Source: Dyadobacter chenwenxiniae | GTDB lineage: Bacteria; Bacteroidota; Bacteroidia; Cytophagales; Spirosomataceae | DNA length: 64,000 nucleotides | Direction of reading: 5' to 3' | Assembly: GCF_022869785.1 (NCBI RefSeq) | Contig: NZ_CP094997.1 | Span: forward strand, 3,348,001 to 3,412,000 | Notes under the pieces: generated by a model | What the model was told of the DNA's origin: nothing | The model's input: the letters and a program-made list of their open reading frames with translations, nothing else | Databases searched by the model: none | Shown here: positions 53,311 through 62,537 of the stretch, piece by piece | Numbering within the stretch: position 1 is the stretch's first letter | How the letters are laid out: each line of letters begins with the position of its first letter | Program-made: the position numbers and the translations under genes

Positions 53311-54456
53311 ATGACTGCACTATTCGGGCAAAAATTCAATTACCTTCGATTTCTGCTCAATTACCGATTCTGGTTACACGTAACCGGCTGGCTAGCTTTC
53401 TTCACATCTCCTTTAATTTTACCCGCTCCTGTTTTTGAACACCTTCCAAGGTTTTATGTCAATTATCTGTTCGTCACCAGAGTAATTATTAACCTGGTTT
53501 TTATTGGCATATTTTATCTAAATCTATTTCATTTAACTCCCCGGTTATTATGGACAAGGAATTTAACCCGCTTTTTACTTTACCTGGCGGCAATGCTTGT
53601 CCTGGTAATTCTGCTTGATTATTTTTTACTAAAAGGTGTTCAGGAGGACCTGCAAAAGTATTTTGCAAATACGCATGCCCACGATCCGTTTTTGGAAAGT
53701 ATTTCGGCAGATACATTTCCAAGCCCACACCAGCTTTTCGCAAATTCACTCCTGTTTATGCTCATTATCCTTTCCAGCTCACTCTGGGCAGTTTTAACGG
53801 ACAGGTTACGTCAGCAAGCGTTTAGTCAACAGATATTGTACGAAAAAACAAGTGCAGAACTAGCCGTCCTTCGTCTCCAAATCAGCCCCCATTTTCTTTT
53901 TAATACACTCAACAACATCCGCTGGCTTACCAGAACAAAATCCGATCAAGCCGAAGTTTCAGTCATGGAATTAGCTGAAATCCTCCGATACATGCTTTTT
54001 CAGGTTACCCATCATAAAGTAGATCTTAAAGAGGAAATAACATATCTAAATCGATATGTGAATTTGCAAAAACTGCGGATTCATGCAAAGACAGAGGTCG
54101 ACTTCAATTGTGATGGCGACTATGAAAACATTAAAATAGAACCCCTGCTTTTTATGCCGTTTGTTGAAAATGCATTTAAGTTTGGAGTTCATTCTGAACA
54201 GCCTTCGAAAATAACAATTCATCTGTCCGTGAAAGAAAATGAATTGCTATTTATCTGTTCAAATCAATGCTTTGATTTGTCAAACGATGAACAGATGCCC
54301 GGAACAGGCCAGGGATTGCCAAATGTGAAGAGAAGATTGGAACTCTATTATCCACTGACTCACGCGTTGACAATACATCACGATCAATCGCTTTTTTCTG
54401 TCATACTTAAATTAAGTCTGAATTATGGACAAAATGAGATGTCTGGCCGTAGATGA
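53311..54456 (+). CDS. LytS-type sensor histidine kinase
   Basis: 381 residues from ATG 53311 (an ATG at 53242 is also in frame). Four membrane helices in the first ~165 residues, then the LytS kinase domain: phospho-acceptor His194 in LRLQISPHFLFNTLNNIRWL and an ATP-binding N-box FMPFVENAFKFGVHS. It senses an unknown signal in the membrane. The 3' end overlaps the start of the LytTR regulator by 32 bases, so the two are coupled. It lies 91 bases after DUF4249 and probably controls that locus. Confidence 0.9.
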   Translation: MTALFGQKFNYLRFLLNYRFWLHVTGWLAFFTSPLILPAPVFEHLPRFYVNYLFVTRVIINLVFIGIFYLNLFHLTPRLLWTRNLTRFLLYLAAMLVLVILLDYFLLKGVQEDLQKYFANTHAHDPFLESISADTFPSPHQLFANSLLFMLIILSSSLWAVLTDRLRQQAFSQQILYEKTSAELAVLRLQISPHFLFNTLNNIRWLTRTKSDQAEVSVMELAEILRYMLFQVTHHKVDLKEEITYLNRYVNLQKLRIHAKTEVDFNCDGDYENIKIEPLLFMPFVENAFKFGVHSEQPSKITIHLSVKENELLFICSNQCFDLSNDEQMPGTGQGLPNVKRRLELYYPLTHALTIHHDQSLFSVILKLSLNYGQNEMSGRR

Positions 54457-55141
54457 CGAGCCTTTTGCATTGGAGATTCTGGCAGATGATATCCGCAAAA
54501 TTGAAACCTTAAATTTAGTTAAAACTTGCAGGAGTGCCGTGGATGCCAGACGAGTTCTTGACTACGCGGACTTCGACCTGATTTTTCTGGATATACACAT
54601 GCCGGGACTTTCAGGTTTACAACTCCTGTCGCAACTATCGAACCCACCAATGGTTATTCTTACGACAGCTTTTGAGCAATATGCGGTAAAAGCTTTTGAA
54701 TTGAATGTGGTAGATTATTTATTAAAACCCATTTCTTTTGAACGGCTCGTTTCCGCAAGCGGAAAAGCAGTTTCAATGCATCAAATGAAACTGCCGAATA
54801 AAAAATCTGTTGACGAGCAGGGAGCACTATTTGTTAAATCAGAATATCAAACAATTAAAGTTCTGTATTCCGACATTCTTTATATCGAGGGAATGAAAGA
54901 TTATGTAAAAATATATACGAATTCGAGGGCCAACCCGCTGCTTACCCGGATGAATGTAAAAGGAATTTGCGCGCTTCTGCCAGCTGATAGCTTTTGCAGA
55001 GTTCATCAATCTTATATTGTTTCAATCGAGAAAATTAGCGCGTTCCAAAAGAGGAAATTAAGAATAGCCGAAAAAGAGATCCCCATAGGAAATCAGTTTG
55101 GGGACAATTTGAAGAATCTGTATGAGTTGGGAAAAGCTTAA
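54425..55141 (+). CDS. LytTR-family response regulator
   Basis: 238 residues. The receiver domain carries the acidic pair in VDDEP (Asp10, Asp11) and phospho-acceptor Asp56 in LIFLDIHMPG, and ends with DYLLKPISFERLV. The LytTR DNA-binding domain (~135-235) shows ILYIEGMKDYVKIYT and RVHQSYIVSIEKI. It is partner to the kinase overlapping its 5' end. Likely targets are the upstream surface operon, inferred from position only. Confidence 0.92.
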   Translation: MDKMRCLAVDDEPFALEILADDIRKIETLNLVKTCRSAVDARRVLDYADFDLIFLDIHMPGLSGLQLLSQLSNPPMVILTTAFEQYAVKAFELNVVDYLLKPISFERLVSASGKAVSMHQMKLPNKKSVDEQGALFVKSEYQTIKVLYSDILYIEGMKDYVKIYTNSRANPLLTRMNVKGICALLPADSFCRVHQSYIVSIEKISAFQKRKLRIAEKEIPIGNQFGDNLKNLYELGKA

Positions 55142-55240
55142 ATCATTTCTGCTCCATCATAATAAACCAAGCCAAAGGCAATGCGCTATGCAATGAATTT
55201 TTACGGGAATTTTCCATAATTTAAACCCCATAATATTCAG

Positions 55241-55513
55241 ATGAAAGAGCAACTAAGGGCCTTACTGGCCATTAATTCCGGCTTACCTTTCAATGCGATT
55301 ACCAACAATGCACATCTTTCGAAAGATCTCGGTTTTGACAGCCTTGATATCGTGGATCTGGTGATTCAAATGGAGGATATGTTTTGTATTACGATACCCG
55401 ATGACGAATACCATGAACTCCAAACGGTAGGCCAATTCAGCGATTATATTCTCCGAAAAAAGGCTTCAAAACTTACCATCCGGTCACCCTACAAAAAGGC
55501 CGCAAGAGCCTGA
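55241..55513 (+). CDS. Acyl carrier protein-like protein, orphan
   Basis: 90 residues. The phosphopantetheine site is Ser34 in LGFDSLDIVDLVIQMED, the canonical DSL motif at the start of helix II, and ITIPDDEYHELQTVGQFSDYI matches helices III and IV. The C-terminus is basic (KLTIRSPYKKAARA), unlike housekeeping ACPs, which are acidic throughout. It stands alone, 99 bases after the response regulator, with no fatty-acid, polyketide or transferase gene in view, so it is probably not the main fabric ACP. The 202 bases downstream hold nothing recognisable. Confidence 0.88.
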   Translation: MKEQLRALLAINSGLPFNAITNNAHLSKDLGFDSLDIVDLVIQMEDMFCITIPDDEYHELQTVGQFSDYILRKKASKLTIRSPYKKAARA

Positions 55514-55715
55514 CCTATTTTCGAGATCATCACTTTTGCACCAATCCTTAAATCCGATTATATGTAATAGCTTTATTCAACGAAGGGGCAAGAACTCTGA
55601 AACTGGATTAACAGCAAGTGATTTGTCGGATTAAAAAATCAAACATTACTCAACTTGGCATGGAGAGTCCGCTGCGTGAAGGGTTCGGTTCGCCAGGTAA
55701 GAGACACTTCGAAAG

Positions 55716-57152
55716 TTAACGCCAGCCGCCGCCCAGAGCGCGGTAGAGCTGAACAATGCTTCGCAACCGCTGCAGCGTATCATCCACACCGTTGAGCTGG
55801 GCTGCAAGCAGGTTTTGCTCAGAGGTCAGCACATCTGTAAAATTGGTATTGGATGTATAGCGGACAAATTCCTTTGTATAGGATACGGCCTTTGCCAGTG
55901 CCTCCAGTTGCTGCTGACGCTTCATTGATTTTTCAACCGCCATCTGATGTGAATAAAGCGCGTTTGAAACTTCCTGCCCCGCAGTCAATAAGGTCGATTG
56001 ATAAGTAAAATAGGCTTCTGCCTGTGTTGCCTCTGCTGTCCTGAGCCTCCGCTTGATTTCGCCCTGACTGAAAATGGGCTGCGTCAGTCCGGCAACCAAG
56101 TTGCCATAGAATGTTCCTGTAAAGAAATTAGAGAGTGTATTAGCGGTAGCAAAGCCCCCGGTGCCGGTAATGCTCAGTGAGGGGTAGAAGTAAGTACGGG
56201 CCACATTAGTTAGCTCAAATGCATTGCGAAATGAATACTCTGCCTGCTGCACATCTGGCCTGTTTGCAAGTAACTGTGCCGGAATGCCCGTCTGCAATGA
56301 GCCATCGCGCAGTTGTTCATCGAGCCGCGTACGCGGGATGCTGTCCGGCGGGATAGCCAGCAGCACGCTGAGTGCGTTTTCGGTTTCCCGGATATTTTGC
56401 CTGATATCGGGAAGGGAAACTTCGGCAGCGTACAGGTTGGATTCACTTTGTACGACATCTGCACCTGTTACTCGGGCCGCCTGTTTAAGCTCCTTCATTG
56501 TCTGCACATCTGATCTTCTGATCTCAATAGTTTCCTGGGTAATCCGCAGTTGCTGGTCGTAGGCAAGCAAGGCGAAGTAATTCGTCGCAATGTCAGCAAC
56601 GAGCTGCGTCTGAACGGATCGTTTGTAGGCTTCGCTTTGCAGGAAGTAGGCCAGATAAGCCCTCTTGGTGCTGCGCAGCTTGCCCCAAACATCGGCCTCC
56701 CAACTCGTACTGGCCGTCAGCGCGTACTGTTTGACGGTAGGAATGACAGTAGTGGCACCGCCACCTCCGGAGTCGTCACCTTGAATGTTGAAAGAACGCA
56801 ACTGTGCAGAAGATGTTTTGGAAAGCGTGAAAGAAGGGCTCACACTCAGCGATGGCCATAATGCGAGTTTACTTTGGCGCAAGTTGGCCTCCGCAGACTG
56901 GATACGCGTAACTGCGATTTTCAGGTCCAGGTTGTTGTTGATGCCCTTGCTGATTAGTCCCTGCAGCACGGTATCGGTAAACATCTCCCGCCAGGAAAGA
57001 TGTGCGATGTTGGTCGTGTCGGCTGCCTTGACGCCCCTGTAAAGACCTTCGACCGCCGTTTCAGGTTGTCGATAAGGTTTTGTTACCCGACAGGATGCAA
57101 GCATCGCCATCAGTAATAAAGCAAAGCACGGACCTCTCCCTATTTTTTTCAT
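55716..57152 (-). CDS. RND efflux outer-membrane channel (NodT/OprM family)
   Basis: 478 residues from MKKIGRGPCFALLL, with lipobox MLASCR. The channel's duplicated structure is seen in the repeated long helices and strands (DLKIAVTRIQSAEANLRQSK, ALLAYDQQLRITQETIEIR, and PDVQQAEYSFRNAFELTNVA, YTKEFVRYTSNTNFTDVL). It spans the outer membrane and periplasm as exit duct for the pump encoded just upstream. A longer start (57200) would run up to the pump gene and is less likely because it would displace the signal. Confidence 0.92.
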   Translation of the reverse strand: MKKIGRGPCFALLLMAMLASCRVTKPYRQPETAVEGLYRGVKAADTTNIAHLSWREMFTDTVLQGLISKGINNNLDLKIAVTRIQSAEANLRQSKLALWPSLSVSPSFTLSKTSSAQLRSFNIQGDDSGGGGATTVIPTVKQYALTASTSWEADVWGKLRSTKRAYLAYFLQSEAYKRSVQTQLVADIATNYFALLAYDQQLRITQETIEIRRSDVQTMKELKQAARVTGADVVQSESNLYAAEVSLPDIRQNIRETENALSVLLAIPPDSIPRTRLDEQLRDGSLQTGIPAQLLANRPDVQQAEYSFRNAFELTNVARTYFYPSLSITGTGGFATANTLSNFFTGTFYGNLVAGLTQPIFSQGEIKRRLRTAEATQAEAYFTYQSTLLTAGQEVSNALYSHQMAVEKSMKRQQQLEALAKAVSYTKEFVRYTSNTNFTDVLTSEQNLLAAQLNGVDDTLQRLRSIVQLYRALGGGWR

Positions 57153-57200
57153 TGATTTTGATAAATTGAATTTTATAAATTCCACCATTGGTCTCGTCAC

Positions 57201-60200
57201 TCAGGCGATTCCGGAAGTGGTTTTGTCAATGATGATATCGTCTGATGTGGTCGGCGGGCCGCTGATGCGTTCCTGTAAACCCTGGAATAAAATGAAAAGC
57301 ACCGGAACGAGGAACACCCCAAGCAACGTGCCCATCAGCATACCGCCAATCGCGCCTGCCCCAATGGATTTATTGCCATTTGCACCTGCCCCACTCGCAA
57401 AAAGCAGCGGCATCAGCCCAAAGATGAATGCAAAGGAGGTCATCAGGATCGGACGAAGCCGGGCTTTCGATCCTTCAATGGCCGCAGTCACCAGGGCCAT
57501 CCCGTGCCGGCGACGCTCAATCGCAAACTCCACAATCAAGATAGCGTTCTTAGCCAGCAGCCCGATCAGCATGATCAAGCAGATCTGCATGTAAATGTTG
57601 TTATCGATCCCCATCAATTTGGCAAACAGAAATGAACCTACCAGCCCGACAGGAAGGGAAAGCAGAACGGCAAATGGCAGGATGTAACTTTCGTATTGGG
57701 CGCTGAGCAGAAAGTACACGAACACCAGACAGAGCATGAAAATGTAAGCGGATTGCGTACCGCTGTTTTGTTCTTCCCTGCTGATACCCGAGTATTCGTA
57801 GCCGTAACCTGTCGGTAGATGTTGTGCAGCTACCTCCTGGATGGCCGCCAATGCTTCGCCGGAACTATAACCATCTTTGGGCGACCCGTTGACAGATATG
57901 GAAGTAAATAAATTGAAACGTGAAATACTTTCCGGCCCGTAAACTCTTTTTAATGAGATGTATTCGGTGATCGGGGCCATGTTTCCCGTGGCCGTCTTTA
58001 CAAATACGCTGTTAAGCCCCTCTGGATTAGCCCGGTAAGTGGTATCGGCTTGTATCATCACGCGGAACTGCTTGCCGAACTGGTTGAAGTTGCTGGCGTA
58101 ATTTCCGCCATAATAGCTTTGCATCGCCGAAAGGATGGATGATACCGAAATCCCTGACTCTTTGGTTTTAGGCACATTCACTTCCAGCAGATACTGGGGG
58201 AAATTTGGGTTGAAAGAAGTCGCAGCAAACTGGATTTCAGGGCGTGCATTCAATGCCTTCAAAAAGTCTTCGGACACTTTAAAGAACTCGTCCGTGCTGT
58301 GCCCTCCTTTATCCTGTAACTGAAAGGAAAAGCCGCCCGTTGTACCGAAGCCGGTAATGGTCGGAAGTGAAATGGCCAGAATGCTTGCGTCCTGGATGCC
58401 GGAGGTTTTTTGCATCAGACTTTGAATCACGTCCTGATTACTGACTCCCTTGCGTTCGCCCCAGGCCTTTAATTCCAAAATGATCATCCCATACGCGCTC
58501 CCGGTACCGGCCAGAAAATTTTGTCCCGAAATTTGAAGGTCGTTTTCCAGTTCAGGAATCGTGCGCGCCAGACTATCCACCTGGCGCATTACCTTCTGCG
58601 TACGTTCGAGCGACGAGGCGGCAGGAAGGGTTACATTGACAAAAATGGTCCCCATATCTTCGTCGGGCACAAAGCTCGACGGGGTTGTCGTCATCAAATA
58701 GTACAACACACCACAAAACATGGCAGTAGCACCGATAGCAATCCACTTTCTGCCGATAAGAAATTGAACCGAGCGTGTGTATTTCGCGATCATGGCATCA
58801 TAAGCCGCATTGAAGGCCAGACCGAACTTTTCCAGAAAGTTCTTCGGCGGACGGTCGCCTGCATGCGGCGCCTTTAAAAACAGTGCGGCCAGTGCCGGGC
58901 AAAGTGTCAGTGCATTGACTGCGGAAATTAGGATAGCGACAGAAAGGGTAATGCCGAATTGTTTGTAAAAAACACCGGTCGAGCCGCCGATAAAAGTAAC
59001 CGGCAAGAACACGGCCGCCATGACCAGGGTAATCGAGACGATCGCCCCTGTGATTTCGCTCATCGCTTCTACGGCTGCTTGTTTCGGCGTTCGGTTACCC
59101 TGTTCCAGCTTGGCATGCACGGCCTCTACTACTACGATGGCATCATCGACCACAATACCAATGGCCAATACAAGTGCAAACAGCGTAAGCAAATTGATAC
59201 TAAAACCGAAAAGGTAAAGGAAAAAGAATGTGCCTATGATGGAAACAGGAACCGAAATACCGTGAATGAGCGTCGAGCGAAAATCCTGAAGAAAGATGAA
59301 GATGACTAGAAAAACCAGCGCGAAGCATTCTAGTAGCGTGATGATCACCTTTTCAATGCTGGCATCTAAAAACTCGTTCACATCCACCAGTGTAGTATAA
59401 TGGATCCCTTTTGGAAATGATTTTTCAGCCTCTTCAATAACCTTTTTGGAGTTATTAATCACCTCACGTGCATTCGACCCGGCTGTCTGACTGATCGCAA
59501 TCCCGACTGCCGGTTTACCTCCTTTCAAAGCCGTTGTGCTGCTGTATGACTGAGACCCGAGTTCGATCCGTGCCACATCTTTAAGCCGGAGTATCTCTGT
59601 CGAAGAGGCTTTAAGAACGATATCGCCAAATGCTGCCTCAGATTTCAACTTTCCGGAGTAGCGTATCACATACTGAAAGCTCTGGTCGCCATTTTCTCCG
59701 AATTTGCCCGGAGCTGCCTCAACATTCTGCTCACCCAGAGCAGATGTAATGTCTTCTGGCACAAGCCCGTAACGCGACATCACGTCTGGTTTGAGCCAGA
59801 TCCGCATGGCATAATCACGCGAGCCGAATGCACTCGCATTACCAACGCCGCTCACCCGCTTCACCTGTGGAACCAGGTTGATCTGGGCGAAATTTTGCAG
59901 GAATGTCTGATCGTATTCCGGATTATCGCTGTAAAGGGCGAATATCAGCAGCATACTGCTCTGTTGCTTGCGCACGGTCACCCCCGCTTTTGTCACTTCC
60001 TGAGGAAGCAGACTTGAAGCGCTGGATACCCGGTTCTGCACGTTCACAGCCGCCTGGTCGGGATCAGTACCCACATCAAAATAAACACTAATGGTAGCCC
60101 CGCCATCATTGGTAGCAGATGAGGTCATGTAAGTCATGCCTTCCACCCCATTAATTTGTTCTTCCAGCGGAACGATGACGCTGTTCAATACGACATCCGC

Positions 60201-60359
60201 GTTCGCACCGGCGTAACTGGCGGAAACCTGGACGGTGGGCGGAGATATATCCGGATATTGCTCAATAGGCAGCGAAGTAAGTCCGAGAATCCCCAGCAGG
60301 ACAATGAATACGGAGATAACAGTTGAGAGAACGGGTCGCTCAATGAATATTTTAAGCAT
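57201..60359 (-). CDS. RND multidrug efflux permease (HAE1/AcrB family)
   Basis: 1052 residues, full length for AcrB-type pumps, with two sets of six membrane helices and two large periplasmic loops. MLKIFIERPVLSTVISVFIV begins TM1; the proton-relay acidic pair lies in GIVVDDAIVVVEAVHA in TM4, and the drug-pocket loop order is kept. It forms a trimer in the inner membrane and expels hydrophobic compounds through the adaptor and channel. It lies 26 bases after the adaptor gene and 48 before the channel gene, one operon. Confidence 0.95.
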   Translation of the reverse strand: MLKIFIERPVLSTVISVFIVLLGILGLTSLPIEQYPDISPPTVQVSASYAGANADVVLNSVIVPLEEQINGVEGMTYMTSSATNDGGATISVYFDVGTDPDQAAVNVQNRVSSASSLLPQEVTKAGVTVRKQQSSMLLIFALYSDNPEYDQTFLQNFAQINLVPQVKRVSGVGNASAFGSRDYAMRIWLKPDVMSRYGLVPEDITSALGEQNVEAAPGKFGENGDQSFQYVIRYSGKLKSEAAFGDIVLKASSTEILRLKDVARIELGSQSYSSTTALKGGKPAVGIAISQTAGSNAREVINNSKKVIEEAEKSFPKGIHYTTLVDVNEFLDASIEKVIITLLECFALVFLVIFIFLQDFRSTLIHGISVPVSIIGTFFFLYLFGFSINLLTLFALVLAIGIVVDDAIVVVEAVHAKLEQGNRTPKQAAVEAMSEITGAIVSITLVMAAVFLPVTFIGGSTGVFYKQFGITLSVAILISAVNALTLCPALAALFLKAPHAGDRPPKNFLEKFGLAFNAAYDAMIAKYTRSVQFLIGRKWIAIGATAMFCGVLYYLMTTTPSSFVPDEDMGTIFVNVTLPAASSLERTQKVMRQVDSLARTIPELENDLQISGQNFLAGTGSAYGMIILELKAWGERKGVSNQDVIQSLMQKTSGIQDASILAISLPTITGFGTTGGFSFQLQDKGGHSTDEFFKVSEDFLKALNARPEIQFAATSFNPNFPQYLLEVNVPKTKESGISVSSILSAMQSYYGGNYASNFNQFGKQFRVMIQADTTYRANPEGLNSVFVKTATGNMAPITEYISLKRVYGPESISRFNLFTSISVNGSPKDGYSSGEALAAIQEVAAQHLPTGYGYEYSGISREEQNSGTQSAYIFMLCLVFVYFLLSAQYESYILPFAVLLSLPVGLVGSFLFAKLMGIDNNIYMQICLIMLIGLLAKNAILIVEFAIERRRHGMALVTAAIEGSKARLRPILMTSFAFIFGLMPLLFASGAGANGNKSIGAGAIGGMLMGTLLGVFLVPVLFILFQGLQERISGPPTTSDDIIIDKTTSGIA

Positions 60360-60385
60360 AAGTGTATTGGAAAATGCCTTTTGAT

Positions 60386-61591
60386 TTAAGGCTGATCATA
60401 GATAGTGGAAGGCTGCACTTTCTTCGAAACGATTTTAGCCCCGTCTTTCAAATTGGTGACTCCGTCCAGAACAACCTGGGCCCCGGCACCGACACCCCGC
60501 TCCACTACGAAATATTTACCGTCGGACGTAGGCGAGGCGTCGATCTCGGTATTGTGGGCGACGCTGTCTGCACCGACCGTGTAAATGAACCGTTTACCTT
60601 GCAGTTCGTAGGTCGCGCTCTGTGGCACCACCATGGCAGAATCAATCGTTTTTGGAATTCGTACCTTCCCGCTGTTGCCGGAACGCAACAAGGCTTGCGG
60701 ATTAGTAAATGTGGCACGTAGCTGCATGGAGCCGGTTTCGGTACTGATCTGGCCCGTACTGGTTTTAACCCGACCTTTTTGCTGGTAAGCCGATCCATCA
60801 GACAATAGTAGAGAAACCTCCGGGATCTTTGAAAGTTTGTCCTGAAACGTTTTGCCAGGGACTTCGCGTATCAGGCTAAGCAGCTGCTTTTCATTCAATG
60901 AAAAATAAGCATACATCGAACTGATATTGGAGACCGTTGTCAGTGGCTCGGTGGTCGTGCTGCTTACCAGGCTTCCGATTTTATAAGGTATGGTTCCGAC
61001 AACGCCATTCACCGGACTTGTCAGCACCGTGTATCCTAAGTTTGTTTTTGCATTCGCCAGGCTGCTTTGAGCCTGTACGAGGGTGGCCTGTTTGGATTTC
61101 AGCGTGTATTCAGCCGACTCCAGTTCATATTTGCTGATAATGTCCTTTTCAACCAATGGCCGTACTTTGTTGACGGCCATCTGCGCTGCATCCACTTCTG
61201 AGCGGGCCGTTACGATTTGTGCTTCGGCAGTGCGGACATCTTCTGAATATTGGGGCGCATTGATCCGGAATAAACGCTGTCCCTTGGTAACGGAGGCCCC
61301 TTCGTCTACATAAATCGCTTCCACGTAGCCATCCACTTTTGGCCTGATTTCGACATTTTCTTTCCCCTGCATGGTTGCGGGGTATTCGTCATATAACGTG
61401 ACCTGCCGGGGTTCCAGGGTTAAAACGGAATACGTTTTGGGAGACTCAGGCATTCCGGGCATTCCAGATGAGGGAGGGCCGGAACCTGGTCCGGGCATGC
61501 CTGTTTTCTTTTCATTGTTTCCACAGGCACTTAATAAGCATAGGGTTACAAAAATTACGCTCAGGACCTGAGCATGTTCTTTTAATACCAT
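60386..61591 (-). CDS. RND efflux periplasmic adaptor (MFP)
   Basis: 401 residues. Lipobox LLSACGNN (Cys23) followed by a Pro/Gly/Met-rich linker (GMPGPGSGPPSSGMPGMPES). The order lipoyl half (ENVEIRPKVDGYVEAIYVDE), alpha-hairpin (~105-185, long coiled coil), second lipoyl half (TSPVNGVVGTIPYKIGS), beta-barrel and membrane-proximal domain is standard. It bridges pump and channel. First gene of the efflux operon; 193 bases separate it from the regulator gene upstream, enough for its own promoter. Confidence 0.94.
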   Translation of the reverse strand: MVLKEHAQVLSVIFVTLCLLSACGNNEKKTGMPGPGSGPPSSGMPGMPESPKTYSVLTLEPRQVTLYDEYPATMQGKENVEIRPKVDGYVEAIYVDEGASVTKGQRLFRINAPQYSEDVRTAEAQIVTARSEVDAAQMAVNKVRPLVEKDIISKYELESAEYTLKSKQATLVQAQSSLANAKTNLGYTVLTSPVNGVVGTIPYKIGSLVSSTTTEPLTTVSNISSMYAYFSLNEKQLLSLIREVPGKTFQDKLSKIPEVSLLLSDGSAYQQKGRVKTSTGQISTETGSMQLRATFTNPQALLRSGNSGKVRIPKTIDSAMVVPQSATYELQGKRFIYTVGADSVAHNTEIDASPTSDGKYFVVERGVGAGAQVVLDGVTNLKDGAKIVSKKVQPSTIYDQP

Positions 61592-61784
61592 AACAAGTTA
61601 CTCTAAGAAATATTAGCATGTTTTGCCGGCCAGGTAGGAATAGGCGACTCGGCTATTTTGATCCGGCCTGGTCTGCGAGATGATGCAAAGTTGGCGTGCC
61701 GGATGAAGGAGAAAAAACGAATCGGGAGGAGCACCGGATCCGATCCGACGAGTGAAGGTTTTGAGTGGAAGAGTACAGTGAAGA

Positions 61785-62537
61785 TCAGCGGCCAAGCCAG
61801 TCCTTAAACTCGGAAAGCCTGCTCATGCTCACAAAAACATCCTGTTTAGGAGACTGAATTAAATCCACTTTTAGTCTGCCTACTGAATACACATGAATGT
61901 GCTGTATGGCTCGTCTCGACACTAAAAATTGCCGGTTTATCCTGAAAAAATGGTTTGGGTCAACCATAGTAAGCAGCTGGTCGAGGCTGTATTCCACCGG
62001 ATAATGTTTGTCATCAATGGTGACAAGCGTGGTCGCTTTTTCCTCGGAGAAAAAATACGCGACATTCGAAACATCAATGCTCCATATCTTGTGCCCGATG
62101 GTGATCATAAAGCGTTCGCGGTAACTGGCAGACTGGCGGGCTTCAATCAGGCGGAAAAGAGAATTCATGTTGGGCTGCTCAGGCCGGAGGTTTCTGAATT
62201 TTTCAATGGATGCCGCCAGCTCATCATAATCGACCGGCTTCAAAAGGTAATCAATGCTGTTGACCTTAAATGCTTTCAGCATATATTCATCATACGCCGT
62301 TGTGAAGACGATGGGGACAGTCAGTGAAATTTGTTCAAAAATCCGAAAAGCCAGCCCGTCTTCCAGATGGATATCCATGAAAACCAGGTCGGGCAGCGGG
62401 CTCTCATTAAACCAGCTAACTGCCTCTTTTACAGAAGGCAATGTAGCAGAAAGCTTTATGTTCGGATCATATTTTCTCAGCATCCGCTCCAATTGCCGCG
62501 CGGTGCGGGCTTCGTCTTCGATGATTACTACATTCAT
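61785..62537 (-). CDS. LytTR-family response regulator
   Basis: 250 residues. Receiver: EDEARTARQ with Glu7/Asp8, phospho-acceptor Asp55 in LVFMDIHLEDG, and DYLLKPVDYDELA. LytTR domain (~145-245): VAYFFSEEKATTLVTI and RINRQFLVSRRAIQHI. It overlaps the sensor kinase stop by four bases and lies just upstream of the RND efflux operon on the same strand, so it probably activates the pump. The 193-base gap downstream holds no other gene. Confidence 0.92.
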   Translation of the reverse strand: MNVVIIEDEARTARQLERMLRKYDPNIKLSATLPSVKEAVSWFNESPLPDLVFMDIHLEDGLAFRIFEQISLTVPIVFTTAYDEYMLKAFKVNSIDYLLKPVDYDELAASIEKFRNLRPEQPNMNSLFRLIEARQSASYRERFMITIGHKIWSIDVSNVAYFFSEEKATTLVTIDDKHYPVEYSLDQLLTMVDPNHFFRINRQFLVSRRAIQHIHVYSVGRLKVDLIQSPKQDVFVSMSRLSEFKDWLGR

